Assembly: GCF_946481155.1 (NCBI RefSeq)
Contig: NZ_CAMLMK010000004.1
Coordinates: 10,563-74,562 of the forward strand
Source: an uncultured Flavobacterium sp.
GTDB taxonomy: Bacteria > Bacteroidota > Bacteroidia > Flavobacteriales > Flavobacteriaceae
Direction: 5' to 3'
DNA length: 64,000 bases
Part shown: piece after piece, positions 1-9,270 of the stretch
Numbering within the stretch: position 1 is the stretch's first letter
Layout: each line of letters opens with the position of its first letter
The notes under the pieces: generated by a model
Databases searched by the model: none
What the model was told of the DNA's origin: nothing
Seen by the model: the letters and a program-made list of their open reading frames with translations, nothing else
Made by a program: the position numbers and the translations under genes

Positions 1-1
1 T

Positions 2-490
2 GTATTGATTCTGGGCGGAATCGTATTGCTTTTCATTGACAGCCGTTTTCAGCATCCGACAATTGCCAATGAAGAAGACATCACCATAAAAAAAGCCGTA
101 ACCATTGGTTTTTGGCAATGTCTGGCCATGATGCCGGGTACAAGCCGTTCCGCAGCTTCGATAATTGGAGGAATGCAGCAGGGATTGACCCGTCAGGCCG
201 CTGCTGAATTCTCGTTTTTCTTAGCCGTTCCCACGATGCTGGCTGTAACTTGTTATTCGGTTTTTCTGAAAACTTATGAGCATTCGCAAATGAAAGGCTA
301 TGAGCTGATTTTGCAATCATCCGACACTATAAAAATGTTCCTTATCGGAAATGTGGTTGCTTTTATTGTAGCTGTTTTGGCCATTAAATTCTTCATCGGA
401 ATCATTAAGCAATACGGATTCAAGCCTTGGGGCTGGTACCGGATTGTCGTGGGCATTGGTCTTTTGGTTTACTTCACCTATTTAAAATAA
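2..490 (+). CDS. uppP: Undecaprenyl-diphosphatase UppP/BacA, C-terminal part (5' end outside window)
   Basis: Integral membrane phosphatase that recycles undecaprenyl diphosphate to the monophosphate carrier used for peptidoglycan and other envelope polymers. The window begins inside the gene: the frame is open from base 2, giving 162 residues of a family that is normally about 260-270 long, so roughly the first 100 residues are missing. The signature PGTSRS lies at fragment residues 45-50, inside a helix-rich hydrophobic protein ending with several predicted membrane segments. It ends 6 bases before truB, so the two are probably cotranscribed. Identification is confident from the motif plus the hydrophobic pattern. 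Confidence 0.93.
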   Translation, partial: VLILGGIVLLFIDSRFQHPTIANEEDITIKKAVTIGFWQCLAMMPGTSRSAASIIGGMQQGLTRQAAAEFSFFLAVPTMLAVTCYSVFLKTYEHSQMKGYELILQSSDTIKMFLIGNVVAFIVAVLAIKFFIGIIKQYGFKPWGWYRIVVGIGLLVYFTYLK

Positions 491-496
491 TACGCT

Positions 497-1201
497 TTGC
501 TGACTCCTGAAGATTACATAAACGGACAAATCCTATTGATCGACAAACCCTTGAAATGGAGTTCGTTTCAGGCTGTGAATAAGTTGAAATATACATTAAT
601 CAATAAATTAGGACTTCCGAAGAAATTCAAGATAGGACATGCCGGGACTTTAGATCCGCTGGCATCCGGCTTACTGATTGTGTGCACCGGAAAATTCACA
701 AAACGCATTACGGAATTGCAGGGAATGCCAAAAGAATATACAGGAACGTTTCATATCGGAGCCACGACGCCTTCGTATGATCTGGAAACGGAAATTGATG
801 CAACATTTCCCACAGAACATATTACCCCTGAATTAATCGAAAAAGTACGTCTCAGCTTCATTGGTGAAATCGATCAGAAACCTCCTGTTTTTTCGGCGAT
901 AAAAAAAGACGGTAAGCGTTTGTACGAACACGCCCGTGCCGGAGAAGAAGTAGAAATTAAACACCGGAAAACCACCATTCACGAATTTGAGCTGACCCGA
1001 ATTGAATTACCCGAAATTGATTTTAGAGTGGTCTGCAGCAAAGGGACTTATATCCGTTCGCTGGCTTTCGATTTTGGAGCAGCATTGAACTCCGGCGCCC
1101 ACTTAACTGCACTACGCCGAACCAAAATCGGAGAATTTGACGTGAAGGATGCTACACTTGTAACCGATTTTGAAGCATCGGTTATTCCAAAGCAAGCATA
1201 A
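497..1201 (+). CDS. truB: tRNA pseudouridine(55) synthase TruB
   Basis: Makes pseudouridine at position 55 in the T-loop of tRNAs. The 234-residue protein has the normal bacterial TruB core length without a long C-terminal extension. The catalytic aspartate is seen as D53 in GHAGTLDPLASG (residues 47-58), and a downstream SKGTYIRSL motif typical of the family is present. The start is a TTG at 497, 6 bases after uppP; no in-frame ATG precedes the conserved N-terminal block, so the TTG start is preferred. The 3' end overlaps the convergent thioredoxin-like gene by 20 bases. Confidence 0.95.
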   Translation: MLTPEDYINGQILLIDKPLKWSSFQAVNKLKYTLINKLGLPKKFKIGHAGTLDPLASGLLIVCTGKFTKRITELQGMPKEYTGTFHIGATTPSYDLETEIDATFPTEHITPELIEKVRLSFIGEIDQKPPVFSAIKKDGKRLYEHARAGEEVEIKHRKTTIHEFELTRIELPEIDFRVVCSKGTYIRSLAFDFGAALNSGAHLTALRRTKIGEFDVKDATLVTDFEASVIPKQA

Positions 1202-1784
1202 TTTTTGTAATTTCTTCCATTGTCGACAAACCTTTATCGTGAAGGTACCATTTCTGTAATTCGGTTTTGGCTATTTCATTCACCACTCCGAATTTCTCCT
1301 TAAATTCTTTTATCAGTAGGGCTGCACCTTCAGGTCTTGGTCCCCAGGCTGCTAAAACTTCATGATTTTCGGAATCTGTAATGATCAGCTTTGGAATGGA
1401 TCGCGCACCGTTGGTCAAAAATTCCTGCATCAGGCTGTCATTCTCATCACGAAAAACAATTCGCAACTTAATATTAGCGGCGACCTCATCCATTTTATGC
1501 ATGATGGGAATCAATTGGGCTGCATCCCCACACCAGCCTTCCGCCAAAACGAGCCAAAGATATTTCCTGTTTAATTTTTCAAGTTTAGTTTTTATTTCAT
1601 CGGGAACTGAAATCGTCTTCTCCAAACGATTCATGCGGACTTCATTAAGCTGGCTGTATTTCAGTAAATCTTCGGATTGCTCATTACCGGACGACAGACC
1701 TTGTCCTAACAATTGATTGAGTTTGCTTCGGTATTCAGAATAACCGAGACTGTTTTTGAGGCTGGTTTCGATTAGCGTTTTCAT
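1182..1784 (-). CDS. Thioredoxin-family protein with single active-site cysteine (WCGD)
   Basis: A 200-residue cytoplasmic protein with a thioredoxin-like C-terminal half. The position of the usual CxxC is occupied by WCGD followed by AA (residues 84-89), so only one active-site cysteine is present; a cis-proline-type segment (RSIPKLI) follows. This matches the thioredoxin_9-like group common in Bacteroidota, whose function is not established. It is convergent with truB and overlaps its last 20 bases. A TAnnTTTG-type minus-strand promoter element (TAACTTTG) lies at 1804-1811, just upstream of the ATG. The fold is a confident assignment; the reaction is unknown, and a classical disulfide reductase is unlikely with one cysteine. 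Confidence 0.8.
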   Translation of the reverse strand: MKTLIETSLKNSLGYSEYRSKLNQLLGQGLSSGNEQSEDLLKYSQLNEVRMNRLEKTISVPDEIKTKLEKLNRKYLWLVLAEGWCGDAAQLIPIMHKMDEVAANIKLRIVFRDENDSLMQEFLTNGARSIPKLIITDSENHEVLAAWGPRPEGAALLIKEFKEKFGVVNEIAKTELQKWYLHDKGLSTMEEITKIMLALE

Positions 1785-1803
1785 TTTTTCGGAATTGATC
1801 TTA

Positions 1804-1811
1804 CAAAGTTA
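1804..1811 (-). promoter_or_regulatory. Putative -7 box of the thioredoxin-like gene
   Basis: TAACTTTG on the minus strand, 19 bases upstream of the ATG, fits the Bacteroidota TAnnTTTG consensus. No clear -33 partner was found at the usual spacing, so this is only a partial promoter match. Confidence 0.45.
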
Positions 1812-1961
1812 CTCCAAAAAAGAAAATCAGAATACCAATACAACCAGAATTGATAAAGAAAGGGTAATCTTTAGATAACCAAACCTTTACCTCTCGCATT
1901 TCCGTAACCTAAAAATAACTTTATCATAAAAGTATTGTTAAATTATGTTAAAAAAATTATA

Positions 1962-1969
1962 TAGTTTTG
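1962..1969 (+). promoter_or_regulatory. Putative -7 box of the exported phosphoesterase
   Basis: TAGTTTTG matches TAnnTTTG and lies 17 bases before the ATG at 1987. It supports that ATG over the longer reading that would begin at 1945, upstream of this promoter. A -33 box at the ideal distance is not obvious. Confidence 0.5.
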
Positions 1970-1986
1970 TAACAAAATCTATAACT

Positions 1987-3945
1987 ATGAAAACCAAGCA
2001 AAATTACTGGAGCTTATTACTCCTTTTTCTGATGGCGCAAATCAGCACCGCGCAAACGACTTTACTTCCGACAGGATCCAGCTGGAAATACCTAGCCAAC
2101 GGATCAAATCAGGGCACAACCTGGAGAGGCACCACTTTTAACGATACCTCATGGCCATCCGGAAATGCGGAACTTGGCTACGGCGATGGCGATGAAGCCA
2201 CGGTTGTAAGCTATGGGTCAAGTTCAAGTCAGAAATACGTCACTACTTATTTCAGAAAAGTAGTTACCATTGCAGACGTAACCGCTTTTACCAACTATAC
2301 TTTAAAAGTAAAGCGCGATGATGGTGTGGTAATTTATATCAATGGAACCGAAGTGTACCGCAACAACATGCCAACGGGAACGATTTCATACTCTACCCTC
2401 GCGTCTTCTGCGTGCAGCGATGACGGAAGCACTTATTTATCTACAACTTTAGCACAAAATAAATTTGTCTCAGGAGCGAATACAATCGCAGTGGAAATTC
2501 ATCAAAACGCCCGCAACAGTTCCGACATTAGTTTCAATCTATCATTGGAAGGAAATACGGGAGCGGTAGCCGCAGCAATAAAACACATCCGTTGGGGAAG
2601 CAGCAAAAATCCTTTAGAAGGACTTGCCGTTACCTGGAGAAATACCGGAACTGCGGATAAAATAAAATGGGGCTATACTACTGCTTATGAGCAAGGCGAA
2701 TTTAATGGCGTGATGCGCACAGGTTATGCCGATAAATTCTTCAAATATACGTTCCCTACCGTAACTGCAAGTGCAACAGTTTATTACCAATTGTATGATT
2801 CACAGAACGGCGTTTGGACAGCGCAGAAAACATACAAAACAGCACCACCTTTAAACACCACAAATTTCTCTTTCTTAGCCATTGGTGACAGCCGTTCGGG
2901 TATGAGTATCTGGAACCAGGTATCGAATTTAGCGCATTCCAAAAATGCCGCATTTACAATTTTCAATGGAGATATCGTTAATAACGGAGGTTCAAATGCC
3001 GATTGGGACAGCTGGTTTGACAACGGGAAGACATTCGTAGATAACAACCTGGTTTTCCATTCCCTTGGAAATCATGATGCGGCCAGCGTTCCTGCTTATC
3101 AGAATAATTTTGAATTGCCGAAATCGGTTCCAACCACAGGTACAACTCTGTATTATGCCGTTGAATATGGAAATGCCGTTTTCATCTCTTTAAATTCCGA
3201 AGATCCGGGAAATAGCACACAATACAATTGGTTAGTAAGCACACTACAAACACATGCGAACAAACGCTGGAAAATTGTCTTCTTCCACAAGCCTTTTTAC
3301 ACTATTGGAAGCCATGCGGGAGAAATGAACTCGTATTTCAATACGTGGTGGAAAGCTTTTGATGATTATGGCGTGGATTTGATTGTAAATGGTCATGATC
3401 ATATGTATGAAAGAACAAAACCATTAAACAGAAATGTAAGCACAACAAGCCCTGTGGCAAACTACGGAAGCAGCGCTACGGAAGGAAGATGCCAAATCGT
3501 TTGCGGAGGTGCCGGAGCACCGCTTTATACCGGTACAGCAACCTGGTTCGTTCAAACTTATCAGAGCAAGTACAATTTCTGCAAAATGGATGTTACTGAC
3601 AACAGTCTTTGTACTACTGCTTACGACAACAACAATGCTGTTCTCGATTCTTTCTGCATCAATAAAGCAGCTGCAAAATCGGCTAATCAGACCTTTTACC
3701 CAATTACAATTGTTCCAAATCCCGCAGTAAATGAGTTCAACATCGAATATTCAGCACCGCAGACAGGTGAGCTTACAATGAAGATTTTCGATATGAACGG
3801 CGTTATGGTTTTGGAAGAAAAAGCACAAAAGACCAAAACGGATTTTACGCACAAATGCAATATGGCGAAATACCCTCGCGGTGTTTATAGTCTGGAAATA
3901 AGCATTGGCACTCAAAAAGACAATTCGCTGATCGTATTAAAATAA
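1987..3945 (+). CDS. Secreted calcineurin-like metallophosphoesterase with type IX secretion tail
   Basis: Predicted 652-residue exported phosphatase of the purple acid phosphatase-like group. Seen in order: signal peptide ending near ISTAQ (residues ~1-21); an N-terminal beta-rich region; a fibronectin-like segment before the catalytic domain; metal-ligand motifs GDSR (from G300), NGD (327-329), GNHD (361-364) and GHDH (469-472); and a C-terminal T9SS sorting domain of about 75 residues beginning near VPNPAVNEF and ending GVYSLEI...LIVLK. It probably crosses the outer membrane by the type IX system and acts on external phosphate esters; the substrate is not deducible. The longer in-frame start at 1945 would give a poor signal peptide and lies upstream of the -7 box. 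A hairpin terminator follows. Confidence 0.9.
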   Translation: MKTKQNYWSLLLLFLMAQISTAQTTLLPTGSSWKYLANGSNQGTTWRGTTFNDTSWPSGNAELGYGDGDEATVVSYGSSSSQKYVTTYFRKVVTIADVTAFTNYTLKVKRDDGVVIYINGTEVYRNNMPTGTISYSTLASSACSDDGSTYLSTTLAQNKFVSGANTIAVEIHQNARNSSDISFNLSLEGNTGAVAAAIKHIRWGSSKNPLEGLAVTWRNTGTADKIKWGYTTAYEQGEFNGVMRTGYADKFFKYTFPTVTASATVYYQLYDSQNGVWTAQKTYKTAPPLNTTNFSFLAIGDSRSGMSIWNQVSNLAHSKNAAFTIFNGDIVNNGGSNADWDSWFDNGKTFVDNNLVFHSLGNHDAASVPAYQNNFELPKSVPTTGTTLYYAVEYGNAVFISLNSEDPGNSTQYNWLVSTLQTHANKRWKIVFFHKPFYTIGSHAGEMNSYFNTWWKAFDDYGVDLIVNGHDHMYERTKPLNRNVSTTSPVANYGSSATEGRCQIVCGGAGAPLYTGTATWFVQTYQSKYNFCKMDVTDNSLCTTAYDNNNAVLDSFCINKAAAKSANQTFYPITIVPNPAVNEFNIEYSAPQTGELTMKIFDMNGVMVLEEKAQKTKTDFTHKCNMAKYPRGVYSLEISIGTQKDNSLIVLK

Positions 3946-3962
3946 GCATAAAAGCAACTAAC

Positions 3963-3995
3963 AAAACCACTGAACATTTCGCTTCAGTGGTTTTT
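3963..3995 (+). terminator. Rho-independent terminator after the phosphoesterase
   Basis: Inverted repeat AACCACTGAA / TTCAGTGGTT with an 8-base loop followed by a T tract. It sits 17 bases after the stop codon and 14 bases before the next ATG. Confidence 0.85.
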
Positions 3996-4008
3996 ACATT
4001 TTTAAAAT

Positions 4009-4443
4009 ATGAAGAAACTAAAAGCATCTATGAAATCAAGGGAACTGGAAATGATTGCCCGTATTGGCGTCTTCGGCACTTTTTTCGGGCATGGAATCAT
4101 TGCCTTCAACATCAATCCTAAATGGATCCCCCTTCTGACCTGCGTCGGATTCACGGAAGAACAGGCCATTACCATCATGCCTTTTATAGGAATAATGGAT
4201 ATTATTGTAGCGTTCGTTTCCCTGATTTATCCGTTACGGGCTGTACTTATTTGGGCAGCAATCTGGGCATTTATGACTGCTGTGAGCCGTCCATTTTCCG
4301 GTGAATCAATATTGGAATTTGTGGAACGGTCGGCGAATTGGTGTCTGCCTCTACTGTTGCTGTATCTGACTAAAAATTCTAAAAAGAAACTTTCCGTTTT
4401 AAAAGAAAAAAACAAACAAAATATTCCCGATAATAGGCTTTAG
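4009..4443 (+). CDS. Small polytopic membrane protein, possibly DoxX-like
   Basis: A 144-residue protein with about four predicted membrane segments (roughly residues 18-36, 45-66, 68-92 and 100-118) and a lysine-rich cytoplasmic C-terminus. The arrangement, including a glycine- and histidine-containing first helix (GTFFGHGI), resembles DoxX-type small membrane proteins, but no diagnostic motif settles it. In-frame ATGs at 4030 and 4051 are alternative starts. It begins 14 bases after a terminator hairpin, so it must have its own promoter within or just after that hairpin, or depend on read-through. Function unknown. Confidence 0.65.
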   Translation: MKKLKASMKSRELEMIARIGVFGTFFGHGIIAFNINPKWIPLLTCVGFTEEQAITIMPFIGIMDIIVAFVSLIYPLRAVLIWAAIWAFMTAVSRPFSGESILEFVERSANWCLPLLLLYLTKNSKKKLSVLKEKNKQNIPDNRL

Positions 4444-4470
4444 CAAAACCGGTTCTTACCAATAAATCTT

Positions 4471-4478
4471 TACATTTG
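4471..4478 (+). promoter_or_regulatory. Putative -7 box of the patatin gene
   Basis: TACATTTG, an exact TAnnTTTG match, 21 bases before the patatin ATG at 4500. No clear -33 partner. Confidence 0.5.
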
Positions 4479-4499
4479 TTCAGACGAAATTAGTTTGAA

Positions 4500-5279
4500 A
4501 TGATTTTAAATTCAAAATCTGTGGGATTAGTGCTTTCCGGCGGGGGAACCAAAGGACTTGCGCATGCGGGGGTGCTTAAATTTCTGGAAGAACAAAACAT
4601 CCGTCCGTCGCATATTGCCGGAACGAGTGTAGGCTCAATAGTCGCCGCGCTGTATGCCGGAGGAAAATCACCAGCGGAAATCCTGGAATTTTTCAAATCG
4701 ATTTATTTTTTCAATTGGAAGCATTTCACTTTTAAGAAGGCGGGCATTGTCGATTCGTATGCGTTCCGATTGTACTTCAATGCGATATTTGGCGAAACCC
4801 GGATTGGCGATTTAAAAATTTATACCCACATAACGGCAACGGATTTAGTCAAAGGCAAATTGAAGGTCTTTGGTCCTGAAACCAAAGTTGTCGATGCCGT
4901 ATTGGCCTCTTCTTCTTTTCCCGGAGTAATTTCTCCTTACGAGATTGACGGCAATATTTACAGTGACGGCGGAATCCTCAATCACTTCCCTACCGATATT
5001 CTTCAAGGCCGTTGTGACTCGCTGATTGGCGTCTATGTGAGTCCGATCCAAAAAATCGAAGCCAAGGACCTTTCTTCCATAAAAGCAGTAACTACAAGGG
5101 CTTTCAATCTGCTTTCAGCCAATTCTAACATGCACAAATTCAACCTTTGCGATTGGGTAATCCAACCTGATGAATTGTCAGCTTACAGCACCTTTGAAAC
5201 CAACAGTACCAAAATGGACGTGATTTTCAACATTGGCTACGAAGCGGCCAAAAAATCGTACGAAGAACTTGTTTTATAA
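4500..5279 (+). CDS. Patatin-like phospholipase (RssA/YchK type)
   Basis: A 259-residue serine acyl hydrolase. The oxyanion-hole glycine motif GGGTKG is at residues 14-19, the nucleophile Ser43 is in GTSVGS (41-46), and the second catalytic residue Asp156 is in the SDGG motif. This Ser-Asp dyad and length match the short cytoplasmic patatin proteins represented by RssA, not the larger outer-membrane patatin-barrel proteins of Bacteroidota, since there is no signal peptide or barrel. It probably cleaves acyl esters of phospholipids; the physiological substrate is unknown. It is monocistronic by context. Confidence 0.9.
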   Translation: MILNSKSVGLVLSGGGTKGLAHAGVLKFLEEQNIRPSHIAGTSVGSIVAALYAGGKSPAEILEFFKSIYFFNWKHFTFKKAGIVDSYAFRLYFNAIFGETRIGDLKIYTHITATDLVKGKLKVFGPETKVVDAVLASSSFPGVISPYEIDGNIYSDGGILNHFPTDILQGRCDSLIGVYVSPIQKIEAKDLSSIKAVTTRAFNLLSANSNMHKFNLCDWVIQPDELSAYSTFETNSTKMDVIFNIGYEAAKKSYEELVL

Positions 5280-5294
5280 AATTTAGTTAACCTA

Positions 5295-5324
5295 TTTCAA
5301 AAAAACAGATTATAACTATATTTG
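5295..5324 (+). promoter_or_regulatory. Putative pyrH promoter
   Basis: TTTC at 5295-5298, then 18 bases, then TATATTTG at 5317-5324. This closely fits the Bacteroidota -33/-7 pattern and predicts a leader of about 70 bases before pyrH. Confidence 0.6.
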
Positions 5325-5400
5325 CATCACAAAACAAAAAAACATCTCAATGAATCCGGAGACAACGTTCCTATCATTGAAAATTAATTAAAGGCACCAA

Positions 5401-6108
5401 ATGAAATACAATAGAATTCTTCTGAAACTGAGCGGTGAAGCACTAATGGGCGACAGACAATACGGAATCGATCCAAAACGTTTAGCCGAATATGCCGATG
5501 AGATTAAACAAATTCACGATCAGGGCGTTCAGATTGCCATTGTGATCGGAGGAGGAAATATTTTCAGAGGTGTCGCAGGAGCCAGCAATGGTATGGACAG
5601 AGTACAAGGCGATTACATGGGAATGTTAGCTACGGTAATTAACGGAATGGCTTTACAAGGCGCTCTGGAAAATGCCGGAATGCAGACCCGTTTGCAAACT
5701 GCCTTAAAAATTGAAGCGATTGCCGAGCCTTATATCAAAAGAAGAGCGGTACGCCATTTAGAGAAGAACCGAATTGTAATTTTTGGAGCCGGAACCGGAA
5801 ACCCTTATTTCACTACCGATACAGCTGCCGTTTTAAGAGGAATTGAAGTGGACTGCGATGTGATCCTGAAAGGAACCCGTGTAGACGGCGTATATGACAG
5901 CGATCCGGAAAAAAATGCCGACGCCGTGAAATTCAATCACATAACTTTTGATGATGTAATCAGCAAAGGACTGAACATCATGGACACGACTGCTTTCACC
6001 TTAAGCCAGGAAAATAAATTACCTATTATCGTTTTTGACATGAATAAAGAAGGAAATTTATTGAAAGTGTGTCAGGGGGAAACCGTTGGAACCACTGTAA
6101 ATATTTAA
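5401..6108 (+). CDS. pyrH: UMP kinase PyrH
   Basis: Phosphorylates UMP to UDP in pyrimidine nucleotide synthesis; cytoplasmic, hexameric in the family. The 235-residue protein is of the usual length, with an N-terminal [10 protein letters not shown] block, the phosphate-binding GGGNIFRG segment near residue 50, and the family block [15 protein letters not shown] in the middle. It is followed 24 bases later by frr, the common bacterial arrangement. The start is the ATG at 5401; a short leader ORF lies just upstream (see findings). Confidence 0.97.
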   Translation: MKYNRILLKLSGEALMGDRQYGIDPKRLAEYADEIKQIHDQGVQIAIVIGGGNIFRGVAGASNGMDRVQGDYMGMLATVINGMALQGALENAGMQTRLQTALKIEAIAEPYIKRRAVRHLEKNRIVIFGAGTGNPYFTTDTAAVLRGIEVDCDVILKGTRVDGVYDSDPEKNADAVKFNHITFDDVISKGLNIMDTTAFTLSQENKLPIIVFDMNKEGNLLKVCQGETVGTTVNI

Positions 6109-6132
6109 TATTGATTTATAATAATTAGTATC

Positions 6133-6696
6133 ATGACCGAAGAGATCATTTTTATTTTAGATAGCACTAAGGAATCCATGAACGGTTCCATCGACCATTT
6201 AGAAAAATCATTCTTAAACATTCGTGCCGGGAAAGCATCTCCGCAAATGCTGGGAAGCGTTTTCGTAGATTACTACGGTTCGCAGACACCGCTTTCACAG
6301 GTAGCTAACGTAAATACTCCTGATGCAAGAACCATTACTGTTACGCCTTGGGAAAAAGCAATGCTGCATCCGATTGAAAAAGCGATTATGGTAGCCAATC
6401 TTGGTTTTAATCCAATGAACAACGGGGATAATATCATCATCAGTGTCCCGCCTTTAACAGAAGAGCGCCGTAAAGACCTTGTAAAACAGGCTAAAGCCGA
6501 AGCAGAAGATGCGAAAATCAGTATCCGTAACGCCCGTAAAGACGCCAATACCGATATCAAAAAGTTAGAGAAAGAAGGTACTTCTGAAGACATCTGCAAA
6601 ACTGCGGAAGACGATGTTCAGAAGCTGACTGACGCTTACATCAAGAAAATTGAAGAGCATTTGGCTATCAAAGAAGCTGAAATCATGAAAGTATAA
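6133..6696 (+). CDS. frr: Ribosome recycling factor
   Basis: Dissociates the post-termination ribosome together with EF-G. Length 187 residues, near the family norm of about 185. The conserved RAGKASP segment near residue 31, the PWEKAMLHPIEKAI block and the KDANTDIKKLEKEG helix of the three-helix bundle are all present. It is the second gene of a pyrH-frr unit and is closed by a strong terminator. Confidence 0.97.
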   Translation: MTEEIIFILDSTKESMNGSIDHLEKSFLNIRAGKASPQMLGSVFVDYYGSQTPLSQVANVNTPDARTITVTPWEKAMLHPIEKAIMVANLGFNPMNNGDNIIISVPPLTEERRKDLVKQAKAEAEDAKISIRNARKDANTDIKKLEKEGTSEDICKTAEDDVQKLTDAYIKKIEEHLAIKEAEIMKV

Positions 6697-6702
6697 TTTA
6701 AG

Positions 6703-6727
6703 TCCCGATTTTTAATCGGGATTTTTT
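6703..6727 (+). terminator. Rho-independent terminator after frr
   Basis: TCCCGATT / AATCGGGA stem with a 3-base loop followed by six T residues, 6 bases after the frr stop codon. Confidence 0.9.
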
Positions 6728-6777
6728 ATTGCTACCTTTACGCTGAACAATCACCCCGAAAGTCCGTCTTAATTTTG

Positions 6778-9270
6778 ATGAGAATTTTTCTTTTTTTGGT
6801 TTTCCTATGCAGCATTTCAGCGAATGCCCAGCATCCTGTATCCGGAATTGTTCGCAATGAAAGTAGTAACAAACCGTTGCCTTTTGCCACGATATACCTA
6901 AGCAACGGAAAAACGATTATCGTTGACGTTGATGGGAAATTCGTTATTGAAAACATTGCTGACGTTACGAATTTCAAAGTTTCCTATACTGGATTTGAGC
7001 CCAAAACCATCACCGTAAATCAGAATCAAAAATTCTATGCCGTAAAATTATCGGAGAAAACCTATGAGCTCAGTGAGATGATTATCGGAAATCCTGCTGT
7101 GGACCTCATCAAAAAAACCATTGCCGGCAAGAACCGGAACAATCCGCAGAAGAAACTGCACAGCTTTCAGTTTAAGAGTTATAACAAACTCATCATCACT
7201 GCCAATCCGGATTCCATCAGCGGGAAAATTGATTCTGTTTTTACTTATGAGAAAATCGGAAACCGACTTGAGAAAATAGACTCCTCAGATTTTAAATTCA
7301 AGAAAATCATCCAGAAGCAGCATTTGTTCCAAACCGAAAAAGTATCGCAATTTCAGTTTAAACAGAAGCAGGGACTTAAGGAAACGGTACTTGCCACACG
7401 AATGGCCGGTTTTAAACAGCCTATTTACGAATATATCGGTCTGAAACTGCAATCCTATTCGGTTTATGACGATAAAATCGAGCTTTTCGAAACCAAATAC
7501 CACAACCCCATTGCAGATGATGCCCTAGACCATTACAATTTTAAAATTCTGGACACGGTTTTTCTGGGTAACCGAAAGGCTTATATGGTTCATTTCAAGC
7601 ATAAGAAAAGAAAAAAAGCCAAACTCGAAGGTATTCTTTATATCGACATGGAGAGTTTTGCTATCGGCAAATCGGTGTACAGGTTTAAAGGTATTCTTGA
7701 CATCAGCGCCACCAATTATTTCACCTATTTTAAGGAAGAGGACACCTGGTTTCCGGAAAAAAACACTTTTAAAATCATAAAAGGAAGTAATAAGGGCGAC
7801 ATAAAAATTCTTGGCGAGACGATTAAGTTCAATTCCGATGCCGAAGAAGAAGCATCACATAAAAAGAAAACAGCTTCTGACTACGTCTATATCCTTTCCG
7901 AATCAAAGAATTTTGACACCGAATTCAATATTCCCGTAAAAATAAAACACTCCTTTATTGCTATTGAAATCAATGAAGACGCTATTTCGAAAAACGAGAA
8001 TTACTGGACGCCCTTCCGGAAAGATACGCTGGATATCCGCAGTATGTCTACCTATTCAACGCTGGACAGTCTTGTTTCCGTAGAAGGTTATGAGGAGAAA
8101 ATCAGGATCGGACGAAAGGTTATCAATGGCTTAATCCCCTTGGGAGCCGTAGATTTCGAACTTCGCCATCTTATCAAATACAACAATTATGAAGGTTTCC
8201 GTTTCGGTTTGGGCGGAATCACCAACGACCGGTTTTCAAAAATAATCCGCCTTCAGGGCTATGGAGGATACGGCTTAAAAGATAATGGCTTCAAATACAG
8301 TCTCGGAGAATCCACCCGTATTGGCAATTTTTCCAACACGTGGATCGGTTTTTCCTATACTGACGATTTACAGGAAATTGGTAGTACTATTTTTGAAATC
8401 GACAGAAGAAGATTCCGGTTGTATGATCCGAGGCCCTTCAACTTAACCACCTTCTACAATCATGAAACCTGGAAAGTGTACATTGAAACCAAGATCTTCC
8501 CAAAAACGGAAAGCATCTGGCAACTCTCGCAAACGCATATTATTCCCAAATTTAATTATGGTTTTATAGCCGACGATCAATTATTTACAAATTACAATTT
8601 AACAATGGCTTCGGTGTCGCTGCAGTGGAATCCTTTCAGCGTTTATATGCAGACTCCGGCCGGACGCCTCGAATCGGAAAAAAAGTTCCCGAAATTCACG
8701 TTTCAGTTCTCGAAATCGCTTCCGGGCATTATGGGAAATGATTTAGATTTCGGAAAATTGGATTTCAGGACCGAAGTGGAAAAAAAATACCTGAACGGAC
8801 AAAAAACATCGTTCCTGTTTCAGGCCGGGATTGCCTTTGGAGATGTTCCCATTACGCATCTTTATAGTGTTTCACCAAATACACAGAACAGGGACGCGAT
8901 TTTACAACGTTTGAACATTACCGGTAAAAACAGTTTTGAAACCATGCGTTTTAATGAGTTTTTCTCGAGCGAATATGTCGCCCTGCATTTCAAGCATGCC
9001 CTGCAAAAAATAAAGCTTTTCAAAAGAGTCAATCCCACAACAGTTCTTGTGACACGAATGGCATGGGGAGATTCGAGAAACCAGTCGAATCACACCGGCT
9101 TCACTTACAAAACACTGGAAGACGGCTATTTCGAATCGGGACTTGAATTCAACAATATTTACAGAGGTCTGGGGATTTCCGGCTTTTACCGCTACGGAAA
9201 AAACAGCCTTCCCCGCTTTGACGACAATATTGCTGTCAAGTTGAGTTTCGTTTTGGATTTAGGACTTTAG
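6778..9270 (+). CDS. DUF5686-type outer-membrane protein with carboxypeptidase-regulatory-like domain
   Basis: An 830-residue envelope protein. A signal peptide (cleavage near SANAQ, residue ~18) is followed by a carboxypeptidase D regulatory-like beta-sandwich (about 20-100: PVSGIVRNES...FKVSYTGFEPKTI), then a long region matching the DUF5686 proteins of Bacteroidota, whose C-terminal half is rich in alternating aromatic strands and ends with LSFVLDLGL, typical of an outer-membrane barrel strand. The ATG at 6778 is preferred; the frame could also start at an adjacent TTG. Role unknown, probably outer-membrane. Its last 4 bases overlap the convergent transporter gene. Confidence 0.8.
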   Translation: MRIFLFLVFLCSISANAQHPVSGIVRNESSNKPLPFATIYLSNGKTIIVDVDGKFVIENIADVTNFKVSYTGFEPKTITVNQNQKFYAVKLSEKTYELSEMIIGNPAVDLIKKTIAGKNRNNPQKKLHSFQFKSYNKLIITANPDSISGKIDSVFTYEKIGNRLEKIDSSDFKFKKIIQKQHLFQTEKVSQFQFKQKQGLKETVLATRMAGFKQPIYEYIGLKLQSYSVYDDKIELFETKYHNPIADDALDHYNFKILDTVFLGNRKAYMVHFKHKKRKKAKLEGILYIDMESFAIGKSVYRFKGILDISATNYFTYFKEEDTWFPEKNTFKIIKGSNKGDIKILGETIKFNSDAEEEASHKKKTASDYVYILSESKNFDTEFNIPVKIKHSFIAIEINEDAISKNENYWTPFRKDTLDIRSMSTYSTLDSLVSVEGYEEKIRIGRKVINGLIPLGAVDFELRHLIKYNNYEGFRFGLGGITNDRFSKIIRLQGYGGYGLKDNGFKYSLGESTRIGNFSNTWIGFSYTDDLQEIGSTIFEIDRRRFRLYDPRPFNLTTFYNHETWKVYIETKIFPKTESIWQLSQTHIIPKFNYGFIADDQLFTNYNLTMASVSLQWNPFSVYMQTPAGRLESEKKFPKFTFQFSKSLPGIMGNDLDFGKLDFRTEVEKKYLNGQKTSFLFQAGIAFGDVPITHLYSVSPNTQNRDAILQRLNITGKNSFETMRFNEFFSSEYVALHFKHALQKIKLFKRVNPTTVLVTRMAWGDSRNQSNHTGFTYKTLEDGYFESGLEFNNIYRGLGISGFYRYGKNSLPRFDDNIAVKLSFVLDLGL

